Shown here piece after piece: positions 35,906 through 44,864 of a DNA stretch of 64,000 nucleotides (the stretch's first letter is position 1; each line of letters starts with the position of its first letter). The notes beneath the pieces were generated by a model. The model had not been told where the DNA came from, searched no databases, and saw only the letters and a list, made by a program, of their open reading frames with translations. Source of the stretch: Paraburkholderia sp. BL10I2N1. Its GTDB lineage: Bacteria; Pseudomonadota; Gammaproteobacteria; Burkholderiales; Burkholderiaceae. The stretch is from the NCBI RefSeq assembly GCF_004361815.1, contig NZ_SNWA01000002.1, positions 2,852,001-2,916,000 of the forward strand, written 5' to 3'. The position numbers and the translations under genes were made by a program.

Positions 35906-36924
35906 GCCAGCACCTCCTTCGTGCGGGGCGCGGCGGAGAATTCGACGGGCGCAGCCCAGCACGCAACCCGGTGCGTGCCGTCGAGGAGCCTGTCGGGCGG
36001 CGCGGCGTCGATACAGCGCTGCTCGGCGAACGGGCAGCGTGGCGCGAAGCGGCAGCCGCCCGGCATCTGTTCAGGCGAAGGCACCGACCCGTGGATCGTC
36101 GCAAGCGGGCCTTCGCGTTTGCCGACCGATGGAATCGCACCCATCAGGCCGATCGTGTACGGATGCTGCGGGTCGTCGAAGAGGTCATCGACGGTGCCGT
36201 ACTCGACGATGCGCCCGGCGTACATCACGGCCACATGGTCGGCGACTTCGGCCACCACGCCGAGGTCGTGGGTGATCAGCACCATGGCCGTGCCCGTTTC
36301 GGCCTGAAGATTCTTCACGAGCGCCAGCACCTGCGCCTGGATCGTCACATCGAGCGCGGTGGTGGGCTCGTCGGCGATCAGCAATTGCGGGCGGTTGGCG
36401 AGCGCCATCGCGATCATCACCCGCTGGCGCATGCCGCCCGACAGTTCGTGCGGGTAAGCGTCGAGCCGCTTCTCAGGCGCGGGAATCCGTACGAGCCGCA
36501 GCATCGCGAGCGCTTCGTCGCGTGCCTTGGCGCGGCCTAAGCCCTGATGCCGCTCTACGCTCTCGGCAATCTGGTCGCCGATGGTGAAAGCCGGATTCAG
36601 CGACGTCATCGGCTCCTGAAAGATCATCGACATGCGGTTGCCGCGGATGTCGGCCAGTTCGCGCTCGGTTTGTCTGAAGAGGTCCCGGCCGTCGAAGATG
36701 GCCGAGCCTGCCACGACGTTGGCCGGCGGGCTCGGCAGCAGGCCCATCAGCGCAAGCGAGGTCACGCTCTTGCCACAGCCCGACTCGCCCACGATGCACA
36801 GGGTTTCGCCCGCGCCCACCGAGAACGAGACGTTGTCGACAAGATTGGGGACATGGGGTGCGCGGGAGAATTTCAGCGAGAAACCGCTGACTTCCAGTAC
36901 CGGTCGACGCTCTTCACGGCTCAT
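35902..36924 (-). CDS. Peptide ABC transporter ATP-binding protein (DppD type)
   Basis: A 340-residue ATPase, first gene of the operon. It has Walker [18 protein letters not shown]-loop [13 protein letters not shown], signature [17 protein letters not shown], Walker [13 protein letters not shown], and the C-terminal cysteine-containing tail [17 protein letters not shown] at 36924 is used; GTG at 36939 would add five residues and cannot be excluded. The promoter must lie in the 136 bases shared with the divergent LysR gene. Confidence 0.92.
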
Positions 36925-37060
36925 CCTTCGACACTCCACATCGCGCAGGTCATCCTTTCGATGGCTTTCAGTATTTGATTATGTCCGCCGCGCAACATCA
37001 GAAAATATTAATATTTCTTTTCGATGCTTAACGTTTTCTTGAATATCGGATGAACGAGCA

Positions 37061-37927
37061 ATGCCGACACTCCGGATGCTGAAAACCTTTCGAGCCGTGG
37101 CGAAGACGGGCTCGTTTGCCGCCGCGGCTGAAAAGGTCGCGCTGACCCAGGCGGCGGTGAGCCTGCAGATGCGTGGTCTCGAACAGGCGCTCGGGCGCCA
37201 GCTCTTCGATCGCAGCGCGCGGCAGATCGCGCTCACGCGGCAGGGCCGCGAGATCCAGCCGAAGATCGAGCAGATTCTCGACCTGCTGGCCGAACTGGAG
37301 CCGCAACCGGCCGCCTTGATGCAGGGGCCGGTGACGATCGGCGCGGTTGTTTCGGTGATCGGCGCGCTTTCGCTGGTGGTCGCGAGTCTGAAGACGGCGC
37401 ATCCGCAGCTGGATGTGCGGCTACTGTCGGCGCGCTCGGATGAACTGGCCGTGATGGTGGAAGAAGGCGAGGTGGATATCGCGGCGGTCGTGGCGCGGCC
37501 GGATGAAGTGTTGCCCGACACACTCAGATGGACGTCGCTTTACACCGAGCCGCTGGTGCTGATCGTGAGCCGCGAGGTTACCGATACCGATCCTCTGCGG
37601 ATTCTGCGGAATCACGGCTTCCTGCGTTTCGACCGGCGGGTGCGTACCGGTCGCGTGGTCGAGCAGGCCCTTCAGAGCCTTGGTGCGACGGTCAATGAAT
37701 ATCTGGAGCTGAACTCGATCGAGACCATCGCCGCGCTGGTGCGGGAGAATGTGGGTGTGGCGGTGCTCCCGCTACTTCATCGCGCGAACTGGCAGACGGA
37801 CCCGGCGCTGCGCGTGGTGCCGATCGCGAATCCTCCGATCCTGCGCACAGTCGGGCTGATCCAGCGGGCGTCGTATGGCCACAGCGGCATCACGGAGGCC
37901 ATCATCGATACGTTGAATGCTTCGTGA
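37061..37927 (+). CDS. LysR-family regulator of the peptide/ggt operon
   Basis: A 288-residue LysR-type regulator with the N-terminal helix-turn-helix (FRAVAKTGSFAAAAEKVALTQAAVSLQMRGLEQ, read in pieces) and an effector domain that is slightly short. It is transcribed away from the peptide ABC/ggt operon with 136 bases between them, the classic LysR layout, and so is its likely activator or repressor. The intergenic region is AT-rich around 36975-37030, fitting overlapping promoters. The inducer is unknown but could be a gamma-glutamyl peptide or glutamate. Confidence 0.9.
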   Translation: MPTLRMLKTFRAVAKTGSFAAAAEKVALTQAAVSLQMRGLEQALGRQLFDRSARQIALTRQGREIQPKIEQILDLLAELEPQPAALMQGPVTIGAVVSVIGALSLVVASLKTAHPQLDVRLLSARSDELAVMVEEGEVDIAAVVARPDEVLPDTLRWTSLYTEPLVLIVSREVTDTDPLRILRNHGFLRFDRRVRTGRVVEQALQSLGATVNEYLELNSIETIAALVRENVGVAVLPLLHRANWQTDPALRVVPIANPPILRTVGLIQRASYGHSGITEAIIDTLNAS

Positions 37928-37987
37928 TTGGTCGAGCCTTTAGCTTTCGCGCAGACGGGATGAGTTGCCTGTTACGCTTGATACGCT

Positions 37988-39382
37988 CTATCGCCCCGCC
38001 GCCCGCACCGGCATCACGCCCGCACGCGCGGGCGCTTCATCGATGCCGCGAAACACCAGCGCCGACACCAGCGTGATCAGCCCGACACAAACAAAGCTGA
38101 GCCTGAAGCCCATCGCGGCCGATCCCCACTGCTCCGAGAACAGGTTCACGAGGCCGCCACCGATCGACACCCCCAGCCCGATCGCGAGCATCTGAACCAT
38201 CGAGAAGAGGCTGTTGCCGCTACCTGCATCCTCGCTCGACAGTCCCTTGAGGGTCACGCTGTTCATGGCAGCGAACTGCATCGAATTGGCCGCGCCGAAA
38301 ATGGCCAGCACGGTGATTTCGGTCACGAGCGGCGTACCCGTTGAGATCAATGCAAACGCAACGATCGCCGCGCCCACCACCACGGTGTTGACGAGCAGGA
38401 ACATCTCATAGCCATAGCGTCGCACGAGCGGAGCGATCCAGCGCTTTGCCACGGTGCCGGCCAGCGCGGCGGGCAGCATCATCAGGCCGGAATGCAGCGG
38501 TGTATAGCCGAGTTGCAACTGCATCAGGAGCGGCAACAGGAACGGCACCGCGCTCGTGCCGACGCGGCATATGAGATTGCCGATCAGCCCGACGCTGAAG
38601 TTGGGCTCGCGAAAGAGCGCGAGCCTGAAGAGCGGATTCTGCCGGCCTCGTGCGTGCGGAATGTACGCGAGTGCCGCAACAACACTCAGCACGAAGAGCC
38701 CGGTTGACCACAACGCCCGATGGTCTTGCACAGGGGTATCCACGGCAAGCGAAAACGCGACCATGCACAGCGACAGCATTCCGCAGCCGACGAAATCGAA
38801 TGGCGGCGCCGAGTGCGACGCGCCGTCCGGCAGATAACGTCGCACCGCAAGCAGGCCGGCCACGCCAATGGGCACGTTGATCAGAAAGATCCAGTGCCAC
38901 GAGATGGCCTGGACGAACCAGCCGCCCAGCGTCGGCCCGAGGATAGGGCCGACCTGGCCTGCCACCGAGATGAACGCGAGCGCCGACACGTACTGCTCGC
39001 CGGACACGCTGCGCAGCACTGCAAGCCGTCCAATCGGCAACAGCATCGAGCCGCCAACGCCTTGCAGCACCCGCGCCACGACCAGCTGCCCGAGCGTGTG
39101 TGCGCTCGCGCAGCAAAGCGAACCGAGCACAAAAATCAGGATTGCGGTGAAGTAGACGCGCCGCGTGCCGAAGCGGTCCGCGAGCCAGCCGGAGGCGGGC
39201 GTCAGGAGCGCCATCGTCAGCGTGTAGGCGACGACGACAGGCTGCATCGCGAGCGGCTGTTCGTGAAGGCTGTGCGCGATGGAAGGTAAGGCGGTGTTGA
39301 CAATCGTCGTGTCGAGCGCCTGCATGAAAAAGCCGGCGGAGACGATCCACAGCAAGGCTGTCTGTGTGGAATCCTTGGTCAT
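37988..39382 (-). CDS. DHA2-family drug efflux transporter (EmrB/QacA type)
   Basis: A 464-residue major-facilitator protein with about 14 membrane segments. Diagnostic pieces are FMQALDTTIVNTALPSIA (motif D1), GWLADRFGTRRVYFTAILIF (motif A), VLQGVGGSMLLPIGR and GPILGPTLGGWFV (motif C of drug:H+ antiporters). It probably exports toxic organic compounds from the cytoplasm using the proton gradient. ATG at 39382 was chosen as it starts right before the first helix; the frame to 39430 adds only charged residues. It is divergent from a LysR gene that probably regulates it. Confidence 0.92.
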   Translation of the reverse strand: MTKDSTQTALLWIVSAGFFMQALDTTIVNTALPSIAHSLHEQPLAMQPVVVAYTLTMALLTPASGWLADRFGTRRVYFTAILIFVLGSLCCASAHTLGQLVVARVLQGVGGSMLLPIGRLAVLRSVSGEQYVSALAFISVAGQVGPILGPTLGGWFVQAISWHWIFLINVPIGVAGLLAVRRYLPDGASHSAPPFDFVGCGMLSLCMVAFSLAVDTPVQDHRALWSTGLFVLSVVAALAYIPHARGRQNPLFRLALFREPNFSVGLIGNLICRVGTSAVPFLLPLLMQLQLGYTPLHSGLMMLPAALAGTVAKRWIAPLVRRYGYEMFLLVNTVVVGAAIVAFALISTGTPLVTEITVLAIFGAANSMQFAAMNSVTLKGLSSEDAGSGNSLFSMVQMLAIGLGVSIGGGLVNLFSEQWGSAAMGFRLSFVCVGLITLVSALVFRGIDEAPARAGVMPVRAAGR

Positions 39383-39563
39383 CTGAATGGGTCTGTAACG
39401 GGCCGGGCGGCGCTGCGCTTCGCTTCGCATCGAACCCTCCCAGGCAATTGAAGGCAGTGTGCCGCGACATCATCGGGATGCGAACATCATATTCAGCGCG
39501 AGGCTGATCGGGAACCCCTCTAACGGGATTGACTGTTATCGATTTTGCCGATGACAATAGCTG

Positions 39564-40424
39564 ATGCTCAATCCGGTCTGGCTCAAAACCTTCGCTACCG
39601 TCGCGGCGTGCCATAGCTTCACCGAGGCCGGGCGACAGCTTGGCCTCACGCAATCGAGCGTGAGCGAACATATCCGCCGCCTCGAAGAAAGCGTCGGCCG
39701 GCGGCTGTTCGTGCGCGACACCCATTCGCTCGCGATGACCCCCGATGGCGAGGCGATGCTCGCGCACGCCAGTGTGATCCTGCAGGCGATAGGCCGCGCT
39801 GAATCGCAGTTTCGCGGACCACGCCTGAAGGGGCGCGTGCGGCTCGGCTCATCGGATGACGTGGCACTTGGACCATTGCCGACCGTGCTCGCTGCGTTCC
39901 GGAATGCGCATCCGGACGTCGAACTGGAGATCACGATCGGCATGACGGGCAAGCTGTATGAACTGCTCGACGCCGGCGCGATCGATCTGCTGGTCGGCAA
40001 GCGGCGTCTTGGCGACAGGCGTGGCGTGCCGCTCTTTACAGGACGGCTCGAATGGCTCGCGAAGACGGGCACGCTTGTCGATATTGCGCAGCCGTTGCCG
40101 CTTATTCTTGTCGCGGAACCGAGCGTGACGCGCGCGGTGGTACTCGATGCGCTCGCCGAGGCAGGCTTTCGCTGGCAGGTGGTCTGCACGAGCAGCAGTC
40201 ATGCGGGGTGTATCGCGGCTGCGCGCGGCGGTCTCGGCATTACCGTGCGGCCGCAATATCTGGCGGCGCGTGGTCTTACGCCTCCGCTCAACAGCGCCAG
40301 TCTGCCCACCTTGCCGGATGTCGAATTCATCGCGCTTGCGGCGAAGCGGCTCAGCCGCCCGGCGGGCACGCTGCTGCAACTACTGCACGACAGCGATCTG
40401 CGAGGTTCGTGGATCGGGGAGTAA
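39564..40424 (+). CDS. LysR-family regulator next to the efflux pump
   Basis: A 286-residue LysR-type regulator. The N-terminal helix-turn-helix is FATVAACHSFTEAGRQLGLTQSSVSEHIRRLEE in pieces, followed by a linker helix and effector domain with GSSDDVALGPLPTVLAAFRNAHP. It is divergent from the DHA2 efflux gene with 181 bases between starts, so it most likely senses a compound the pump removes. Just before its start is an ATCGATTTTGCCGATGACAAT stretch in part palindromic, a possible LysR site. Confidence 0.9.
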   Translation: MLNPVWLKTFATVAACHSFTEAGRQLGLTQSSVSEHIRRLEESVGRRLFVRDTHSLAMTPDGEAMLAHASVILQAIGRAESQFRGPRLKGRVRLGSSDDVALGPLPTVLAAFRNAHPDVELEITIGMTGKLYELLDAGAIDLLVGKRRLGDRRGVPLFTGRLEWLAKTGTLVDIAQPLPLILVAEPSVTRAVVLDALAEAGFRWQVVCTSSSHAGCIAAARGGLGITVRPQYLAARGLTPPLNSASLPTLPDVEFIALAAKRLSRPAGTLLQLLHDSDLRGSWIGE

Positions 40425-40467
40425 TTCGCCGCGTGACTGCTACGACCCGCGCATGTCCGACACCGCG

Positions 40468-40710
40468 TTATTTCCCGCGAGGGGTGTCTGTCGCGGGCTG
40501 AGGTTCGCGGAGCGGATCGAGCAGCGACGACAGGCCGTTGTGATCGATCTCCTGCATCAGCGCCAGTAGCCGGCCGATCTCTCCGGGCGGAAATCCGTTG
40601 TTCGCAAACCAGTTGAGATACGGCCCAGGCAGATCGGCGATGAGCCGGCCCTTGTACTTGCCGAAGGGCATGACGCGGGTAACGAGAAGTTGCAGGTGTT
40701 CGGGGTTCAT
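40468..40710 (-). CDS. DUF3820 family protein
   Basis: An 80-residue protein matching the DUF3820 pattern: VMPFGKYKGRLIADLPGPYLNWFANNGFPPGEIGRLLALM, read in pieces, includes the family's PFGKYKG and YLxWF motifs. In other bacteria this small fold is related to putative quorum-sensing-regulated virulence factors and parts of exonucleases; its function is not known. Cytoplasmic, no membrane segment. It is convergent with the LysR gene 43 bases away. ATG at 40710. Confidence 0.85.
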   Translation of the reverse strand: MNPEHLQLLVTRVMPFGKYKGRLIADLPGPYLNWFANNGFPPGEIGRLLALMQEIDHNGLSSLLDPLREPQPATDTPRGK

Positions 40711-40928
40711 GGTGTATCAGGTTTTCATGGCGCCGATCTCTCGACAGGTGCGCCAATGATGCCTGACTTACCTGGTATCCGCGTCGCGCGGTCTCGTGAA
40801 AGCCGGGTTCGTCGTCGCTGCCAGGACGCCGTCGTGTGACGACTGCCGCGATCCGGGCCGAGTGCTGCAGATTGCCGACCGGCCCGTACCCGGCGAACGC
40901 TAACCGGTGCGATTCCCGTTGCGGCCTG

Positions 40929-41612
40929 TCAGACGAAGATGTCCATCACGGGCCAGTTCCGTTCGAGCGCGAGTGCGCGAAGTCGGGCGTCGGGATTCGT
41001 CGCGACGGGATGTGTCACGCGTTCCATCAGCGGCACATCGTTGATGGAATCGCTATAGAAGTAGCTTTTGCCAAAATCCGTGAGCGCGTGCCCAAGCGTT
41101 GCCAGCCAGCTTTCCGTACGCACGATCTTGCCTTCGCGAAAGCTCGGCACGCCGACCGATGTGCCGGTATAGCGGCCGTCCGGGTGTTCACCTTCCGTGC
41201 CGAGTTCGATCCCGAGCAGATGATCCACCCCCAGCGCCTTCGCGATCGGCTTCGTGATGAAGACGTTCGTGGCGGTGACGATGCAGCACAGATCGCCGGC
41301 GTCGAGATGCCGCTTCACCAGCGCACGCGCAGCAGGGCGAATCGCGGGAGAGATGACCTCGTGCATGAACTGTGTGTGCCAGACGTCGAGCTGCTCGCGA
41401 GTGTGGCGCGCGAGCGGCGCGAGCGTGTAGTTCAGGTAGGCGGTCATGTCGAGTGTGCCGGCTGAATACTGGCGGTAATACTCATCGATTTCTTCGGCGT
41501 GACGCTTGCCGCCATCGATCCCGAGACCAGCCAGGAAATGGGCCCACGCCTGATCGCTGTCGAGCGGTAGCAGTGTGTGGTCCAGATCGAACAACGCAAG
41601 ATTGCGATTCAT
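40929..41612 (-). CDS. HAD-family phosphatase (HAD-IB, phosphoserine-phosphatase-like)
   Basis: A 227-residue haloacid-dehalogenase-type hydrolase. Motif I LALFDLDHTLLP carries the nucleophile Asp9 and the general acid Asp11, motif II is IVTATN, a conserved Lys appears in ITKPIAK, and motif IV is YFYSDSINDVPLM. A helical cap sits between motifs I and II, as in HAD-IB enzymes such as SerB and histidinol-phosphatase-like proteins. It cleaves a phosphate ester in the cytoplasm. It is divergent from the Na/Pi cotransporter gene, so it may belong to the same phosphate-handling set. Confidence 0.9.
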   Translation of the reverse strand: MNRNLALFDLDHTLLPLDSDQAWAHFLAGLGIDGGKRHAEEIDEYYRQYSAGTLDMTAYLNYTLAPLARHTREQLDVWHTQFMHEVISPAIRPAARALVKRHLDAGDLCCIVTATNVFITKPIAKALGVDHLLGIELGTEGEHPDGRYTGTSVGVPSFREGKIVRTESWLATLGHALTDFGKSYFYSDSINDVPLMERVTHPVATNPDARLRALALERNWPVMDIFV

Positions 41613-41722
41613 CCCTTTCCCTTGTTTCTTTTTCTCTTCCGTGTGTCGATCTGCTCGTTCCTCGCCTCTGCCGGGCGCGGCCGTTCCTGTCCGTCTTCTA
41701 CGTCCAGGCCGATCGTAGTTTT

Positions 41723-41760
41723 AAATACACAAAATTGCAATAAGGCAAAATTGTGCAACA
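41723..41760 (+). promoter_or_regulatory. Two-part motif upstream of the Na/Pi cotransporter (site A)
   Basis: AAATACACAAAATTGCAA (41723-41740) is followed after 12 bases by GTGCAACA (41753-41760). The same two parts with the same spacing occur on the minus strand before the DeoR gene (44502-44465), with one mismatch in the long part. The repeat of TGCAA 18 bases apart suggests a dimeric regulator bound on one face of the helix. Confidence 0.7.
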
Positions 41761-41862
41761 CTAGCGAGATGGATCCCTGTTTGTTGTTGCCCTGTGGCGC
41801 GCGGGGTAAGGGGATGACCGAACGACTCTTCACGCCGTATTGCTCATGTCCTGCACTGCCTT

Positions 41863-43533
41863 ATGCTGATCCTTCTCAACCTCCTGTCCGGCGTGGCGCT
41901 ACTGGTCTGGGGTTCGCACATCGTGCGCACGGGCATCCTGCGTGTGCTTGGCGCCGACCTGCGGCGCATCCTCAGACACAGCACGAATAACCGGGTCAAG
42001 GCATTCTGCTCGGGCGTGGGCGTGACGAGCCTCGTGCAGAGCAGCAACGCGACCGCCGTGATCGTCACGTCGTTTGCCGCACAGGGCTTGCTGCCGTTGT
42101 CGAGCGGGCTCGCGATCATGCTGGGCGCCGATGTCGGCACCGCCTTGATGGCGCGGATTCTGACGCTCGACCTGTCGTGGCTGTCGCCCGTGCTGGTGCT
42201 GGTGGGTGTGCCGCTCTTTCTGTCGCGCAAGCAAAACCGTGTGGGGCAGGTGGGGCGTACGATGATCGGCCTTGGCCTGATTCTGCTCGCGTTGCACCTG
42301 ATCGTCGAAGCGGTGCAACCGATGATGCACGGCGCAGGCGTACGCGTGATGTTCGGCGCGCTGACAGGGGACACGATGCTCGACGCGCTGGTGGGCGCCG
42401 CGTTCGCGATGATTTCGTATTCGAGCCTCGCCGCTGTGCTGCTGACTGCGACGCTCGCTTCGTCCGGCGTCATATCGCTCAAGGTCGCACTTTGTCTCGT
42501 GATCGGTGCGAACCTCGGCAGCGGTCTGCTGGCGCTGGCCGGTACGCTGGCCCAGAACACCGCCGCGCGGCGGCTTGCACTTGGCAGTTTTGCATTCAAG
42601 CTGGCCGGGGCCTTGCTGATTCTGCCGTTCACCTCGCTCCTCGCCGCCGGCTTGCCGATGCTGATCAGCATCCCGCGTGAAGCGGTGGTCGGTTTCCATC
42701 TGATCTACAACGCGCTGCGCTGTATCGCCTGCGTGCCGCTGATCGAACCGGTTGCGCGCCTCTGCGTCCGGGTGCTGCCGGATCGCGCGGAGCCGAATGC
42801 CGAACTGCGTCCCCTTCATCTGGACATGGCAGCGCTGCCTACGCCGGCGCTTGCGCTCGCCAACGCTGCGCGCGAGGCGTTGCGCATCGGCGACCTCATT
42901 CGCGCGATGCTCGACAACGTCGCCGAACTGCTGCATCGCAACGACCTGCAGAAGGCGCGCGAAACGATACGCATGGACGACGACGTCGACCATCTGTACG
43001 CCGCCGTCAAGACTTACCTCGCACGTGTTTCACGCGAACAGCTGGACGAGGCCGAGAGCCGGCGCTGGACCGACATCATCTCGCTGACGATCAATCTCGA
43101 GCATGCGGGCGACATCATCGAGCACATTGTCGGCGATATCGAAGAAAAGAAGATTGCCCACCGTCTTGCGTTCTCCGAAGAAGGTCTCGGCGAGCTGGAG
43201 GATCTGCACGCGCGGCTCGTCAGCAATCTGCAGCTTGGACTGTCGGTATTTCTCAACAACGATCTGCGCAGTGCGGAACGACTGCTCTCGGAGAAGGAGC
43301 GCTTCCGCGATCTCGAGCGCGCCTATTCATACAGGCATCTTGACCGCCTGTCTGGCCAGACGCTGCGCAGTGTCGAAACGAGCGCGCTGCATCTCGACCT
43401 GATCAGTGACATGAAACGGCTGAATTCATTGTTTTGCTCGACGGCGTACCCGGTGCTCGATGCCGTTGGTGCGCTGCATGACACGCGGCTGCGCAAGCGG
43501 GCGGTGGATGCGATCCACAGCCCAGCTGAATAG
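41863..43533 (+). CDS. Na/Pi cotransporter family protein with PhoU-like C-terminus
   Basis: A 556-residue protein. Residues 1-310 are the Na+/phosphate cotransporter II domain with two inverted repeats carrying the QSSNATAVIVTSFAAQGLL motif and GANLGSGLLALAGTLAQN; about eight membrane helices. Residues 330-550 are a helical PhoU-like domain (LANAAREALRIGDLIRAMLDNVAELL, INLEHAGDIIEHIVGDIEE) on the cytoplasmic side. Such proteins move phosphate or regulate its flux. ATG at 41863 begins at the first helix. It lies between a divergent HAD phosphatase gene and a convergent DeoR gene. Confidence 0.92.
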   Translation: MLILLNLLSGVALLVWGSHIVRTGILRVLGADLRRILRHSTNNRVKAFCSGVGVTSLVQSSNATAVIVTSFAAQGLLPLSSGLAIMLGADVGTALMARILTLDLSWLSPVLVLVGVPLFLSRKQNRVGQVGRTMIGLGLILLALHLIVEAVQPMMHGAGVRVMFGALTGDTMLDALVGAAFAMISYSSLAAVLLTATLASSGVISLKVALCLVIGANLGSGLLALAGTLAQNTAARRLALGSFAFKLAGALLILPFTSLLAAGLPMLISIPREAVVGFHLIYNALRCIACVPLIEPVARLCVRVLPDRAEPNAELRPLHLDMAALPTPALALANAAREALRIGDLIRAMLDNVAELLHRNDLQKARETIRMDDDVDHLYAAVKTYLARVSREQLDEAESRRWTDIISLTINLEHAGDIIEHIVGDIEEKKIAHRLAFSEEGLGELEDLHARLVSNLQLGLSVFLNNDLRSAERLLSEKERFRDLERAYSYRHLDRLSGQTLRSVETSALHLDLISDMKRLNSLFCSTAYPVLDAVGALHDTRLRKRAVDAIHSPAE

Positions 43534-43574
43534 GCCCGCTGCGTAGGCTCTGAGCGCCACGTTATACGCTGGCG

Positions 43575-44345
43575 CTAGGCCAGTATGACCTTGCGGAGCT
43601 TTTTCTTCAGCAGCGGAAAATCCGCGGCTTCGGTCGCTTTGCGGTTAGTGATCAGCAGATCGATGCGCTCGACCGGGCAATACGCAATGCGGCTGCGTTC
43701 ACCGATCTTGCTGTAGTCGGCGAGGATCACGACGCGGTCGGCATTCTCGACCATTGCGCGCGCGACTTCGGTCTCGGCATGGTCGAAGTTCGTTGCGCCG
43801 CTCCGATGATCGACGCCGACTGGCGACAGCAGCGCAACGTCCGCGCGATATCGCTGGATCTCCGCGATCGTCGTGCCGCCGATGGTCGCCATCGAGCGCT
43901 CGCCGATCGAGCCGCCCAGCAGAATGACTTCGTTCGCGCTGTTGCCAGGCTCGGTCGCGCCGCGCATCTTGAGCGCCACGTCGATCGAATTCGTCACGAT
44001 TGTCAGATTGGCGAGTTTCGCCAGTTCCTCCGCGAGCAGGGCGGTGGTGGTGCCGGCGTCGATGAAGAGCGTCTGTCCGCTTGCAATGACGCCGGTCGCC
44101 GCCTTCGCAATCGCAATCTTGGATTTGACGCGCGTATGCGCGCGCTCTGCGATGGGTGCTTCGTCGCCGGGCTTGATCGCGCCGCCGTGGACCCGTCTCA
44201 GTTCACCGAGCGCTTCGAGGTCGAGCAGGTCGCGGCGCACGGTTTCGCGCGACACGCCGAGGTCGCTCATGATGCGCTCGGTCGACACCCGCTGCAGCGT
44301 CGAAAGCAATGCGCGAATGCGCTGATGACGGTCTTCCTGCCACAT
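43575..44345 (-). CDS. DeoR/GlpR-family transcriptional regulator
   Basis: A 256-residue regulator. The N-terminal DeoR winged helix is MWQEDRHQRIRALLSTLQRV, then MSDLGVSRETVRRDLLDLEALGELRRVHGGA; the C-terminal domain is the sugar-isomerase-like DeoRC sensor (FIDAGTTTALLAEELAKL, VILLGGSIG). Members sense phosphorylated sugars or glycerol phosphate. ATG at 44345 follows GGGGA; the open frame to 44633 is only the promoter region. It is divergent from the diesterase/ABC genes and convergent with the Na/Pi gene. Site B in its promoter region matches site A before the Na/Pi gene. Confidence 0.92.
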   Translation of the reverse strand: MWQEDRHQRIRALLSTLQRVSTERIMSDLGVSRETVRRDLLDLEALGELRRVHGGAIKPGDEAPIAERAHTRVKSKIAIAKAATGVIASGQTLFIDAGTTTALLAEELAKLANLTIVTNSIDVALKMRGATEPGNSANEVILLGGSIGERSMATIGGTTIAEIQRYRADVALLSPVGVDHRSGATNFDHAETEVARAMVENADRVVILADYSKIGERSRIAYCPVERIDLLITNRKATEAADFPLLKKKLRKVILA

Positions 44346-44464
44346 GCATTTTCCCCGGCGATAGATCCATTTCGGATGGGCCCAGACCGGTGGCGTGAAA
44401 GCCATCCGGAGGATGTTGAGCGGGTATCCACCCGCGCGATTATGGCGGTACTTTACCTGTCCAA

Positions 44465-44502
44465 TGTTGCACTTTATTGTCAGCTTGCAAATTTGTGTAT
44501 TT
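44465..44502 (-). promoter_or_regulatory. Two-part motif upstream of the DeoR gene (site B)
   Basis: On the minus strand AAATACACAAATTTGCAA (44502-44485), then 12 bases, then GTGCAACA (44472-44465). It is oriented towards the DeoR start 120 bases away and mirrors site A before the Na/Pi cotransporter. Confidence 0.7.
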
Positions 44503-44541
44503 GATTTTAGCCTTGCTTCGAATCGCGGATTTGACCACATC

Positions 44542-44558
44542 CGAACATCAGATGTTCG
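44542..44558. promoter_or_regulatory. Palindromic operator 1 before the diesterase genes
   Basis: CGAACATCAGATGTTCG is a perfect 17-base palindrome with one central base. The GAACAT/ATGTTC half-sites resemble those used by GlpR-type repressors, which fits the adjacent DeoR/GlpR-family gene. Confidence 0.65.
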
Positions 44559-44582
44559 AAAAGGAAATGAAATGTCCAGATT

Positions 44583-44599
44583 CGAACATCTGATGTCGG
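44583..44599. promoter_or_regulatory. Palindromic operator 2 before the diesterase genes
   Basis: CGAACATCTGATGTCGG, nearly the same site in opposite orientation, centred 41 bases (about four helical turns) from operator 1. That spacing suits cooperative binding. Confidence 0.6.
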
Positions 44600-44864
44600 A
44601 TTTAGCAATCTGGATGTCGTATGCAGACGGCATACTCGAGTTGCCGGCCGGGGTGGCCGGCTATTGCGATTGCGCCGCGCGACGACATGTGTCCGCTACG
44701 CGACAGGCCAACTACCGCGCGGCGGCAAGTTCACTGATACTACGATCGTCCACGCGCGGCAGATCTGGCAATACGCTGATGAAAGTACAGTCGAAAGGCG
44801 TATCGCGGGAAGTCAGGTGCGCAGCAGGGAAGTCCAACCGGGTCGATCCTGAAGGTAAGAAGAC

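Larger units (their letters stand above)
44346..44864. other. Regulatory region between deoR-type and diesterase genes
   Basis: About 520 bases with no gene. It holds site B and the twin palindromes described separately, in AT-rich DNA at 44450-44620. The last 200 bases before the diesterase hold nothing identified except a possible ribosome-binding site (AAGGTAAG). Confidence 0.6.
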
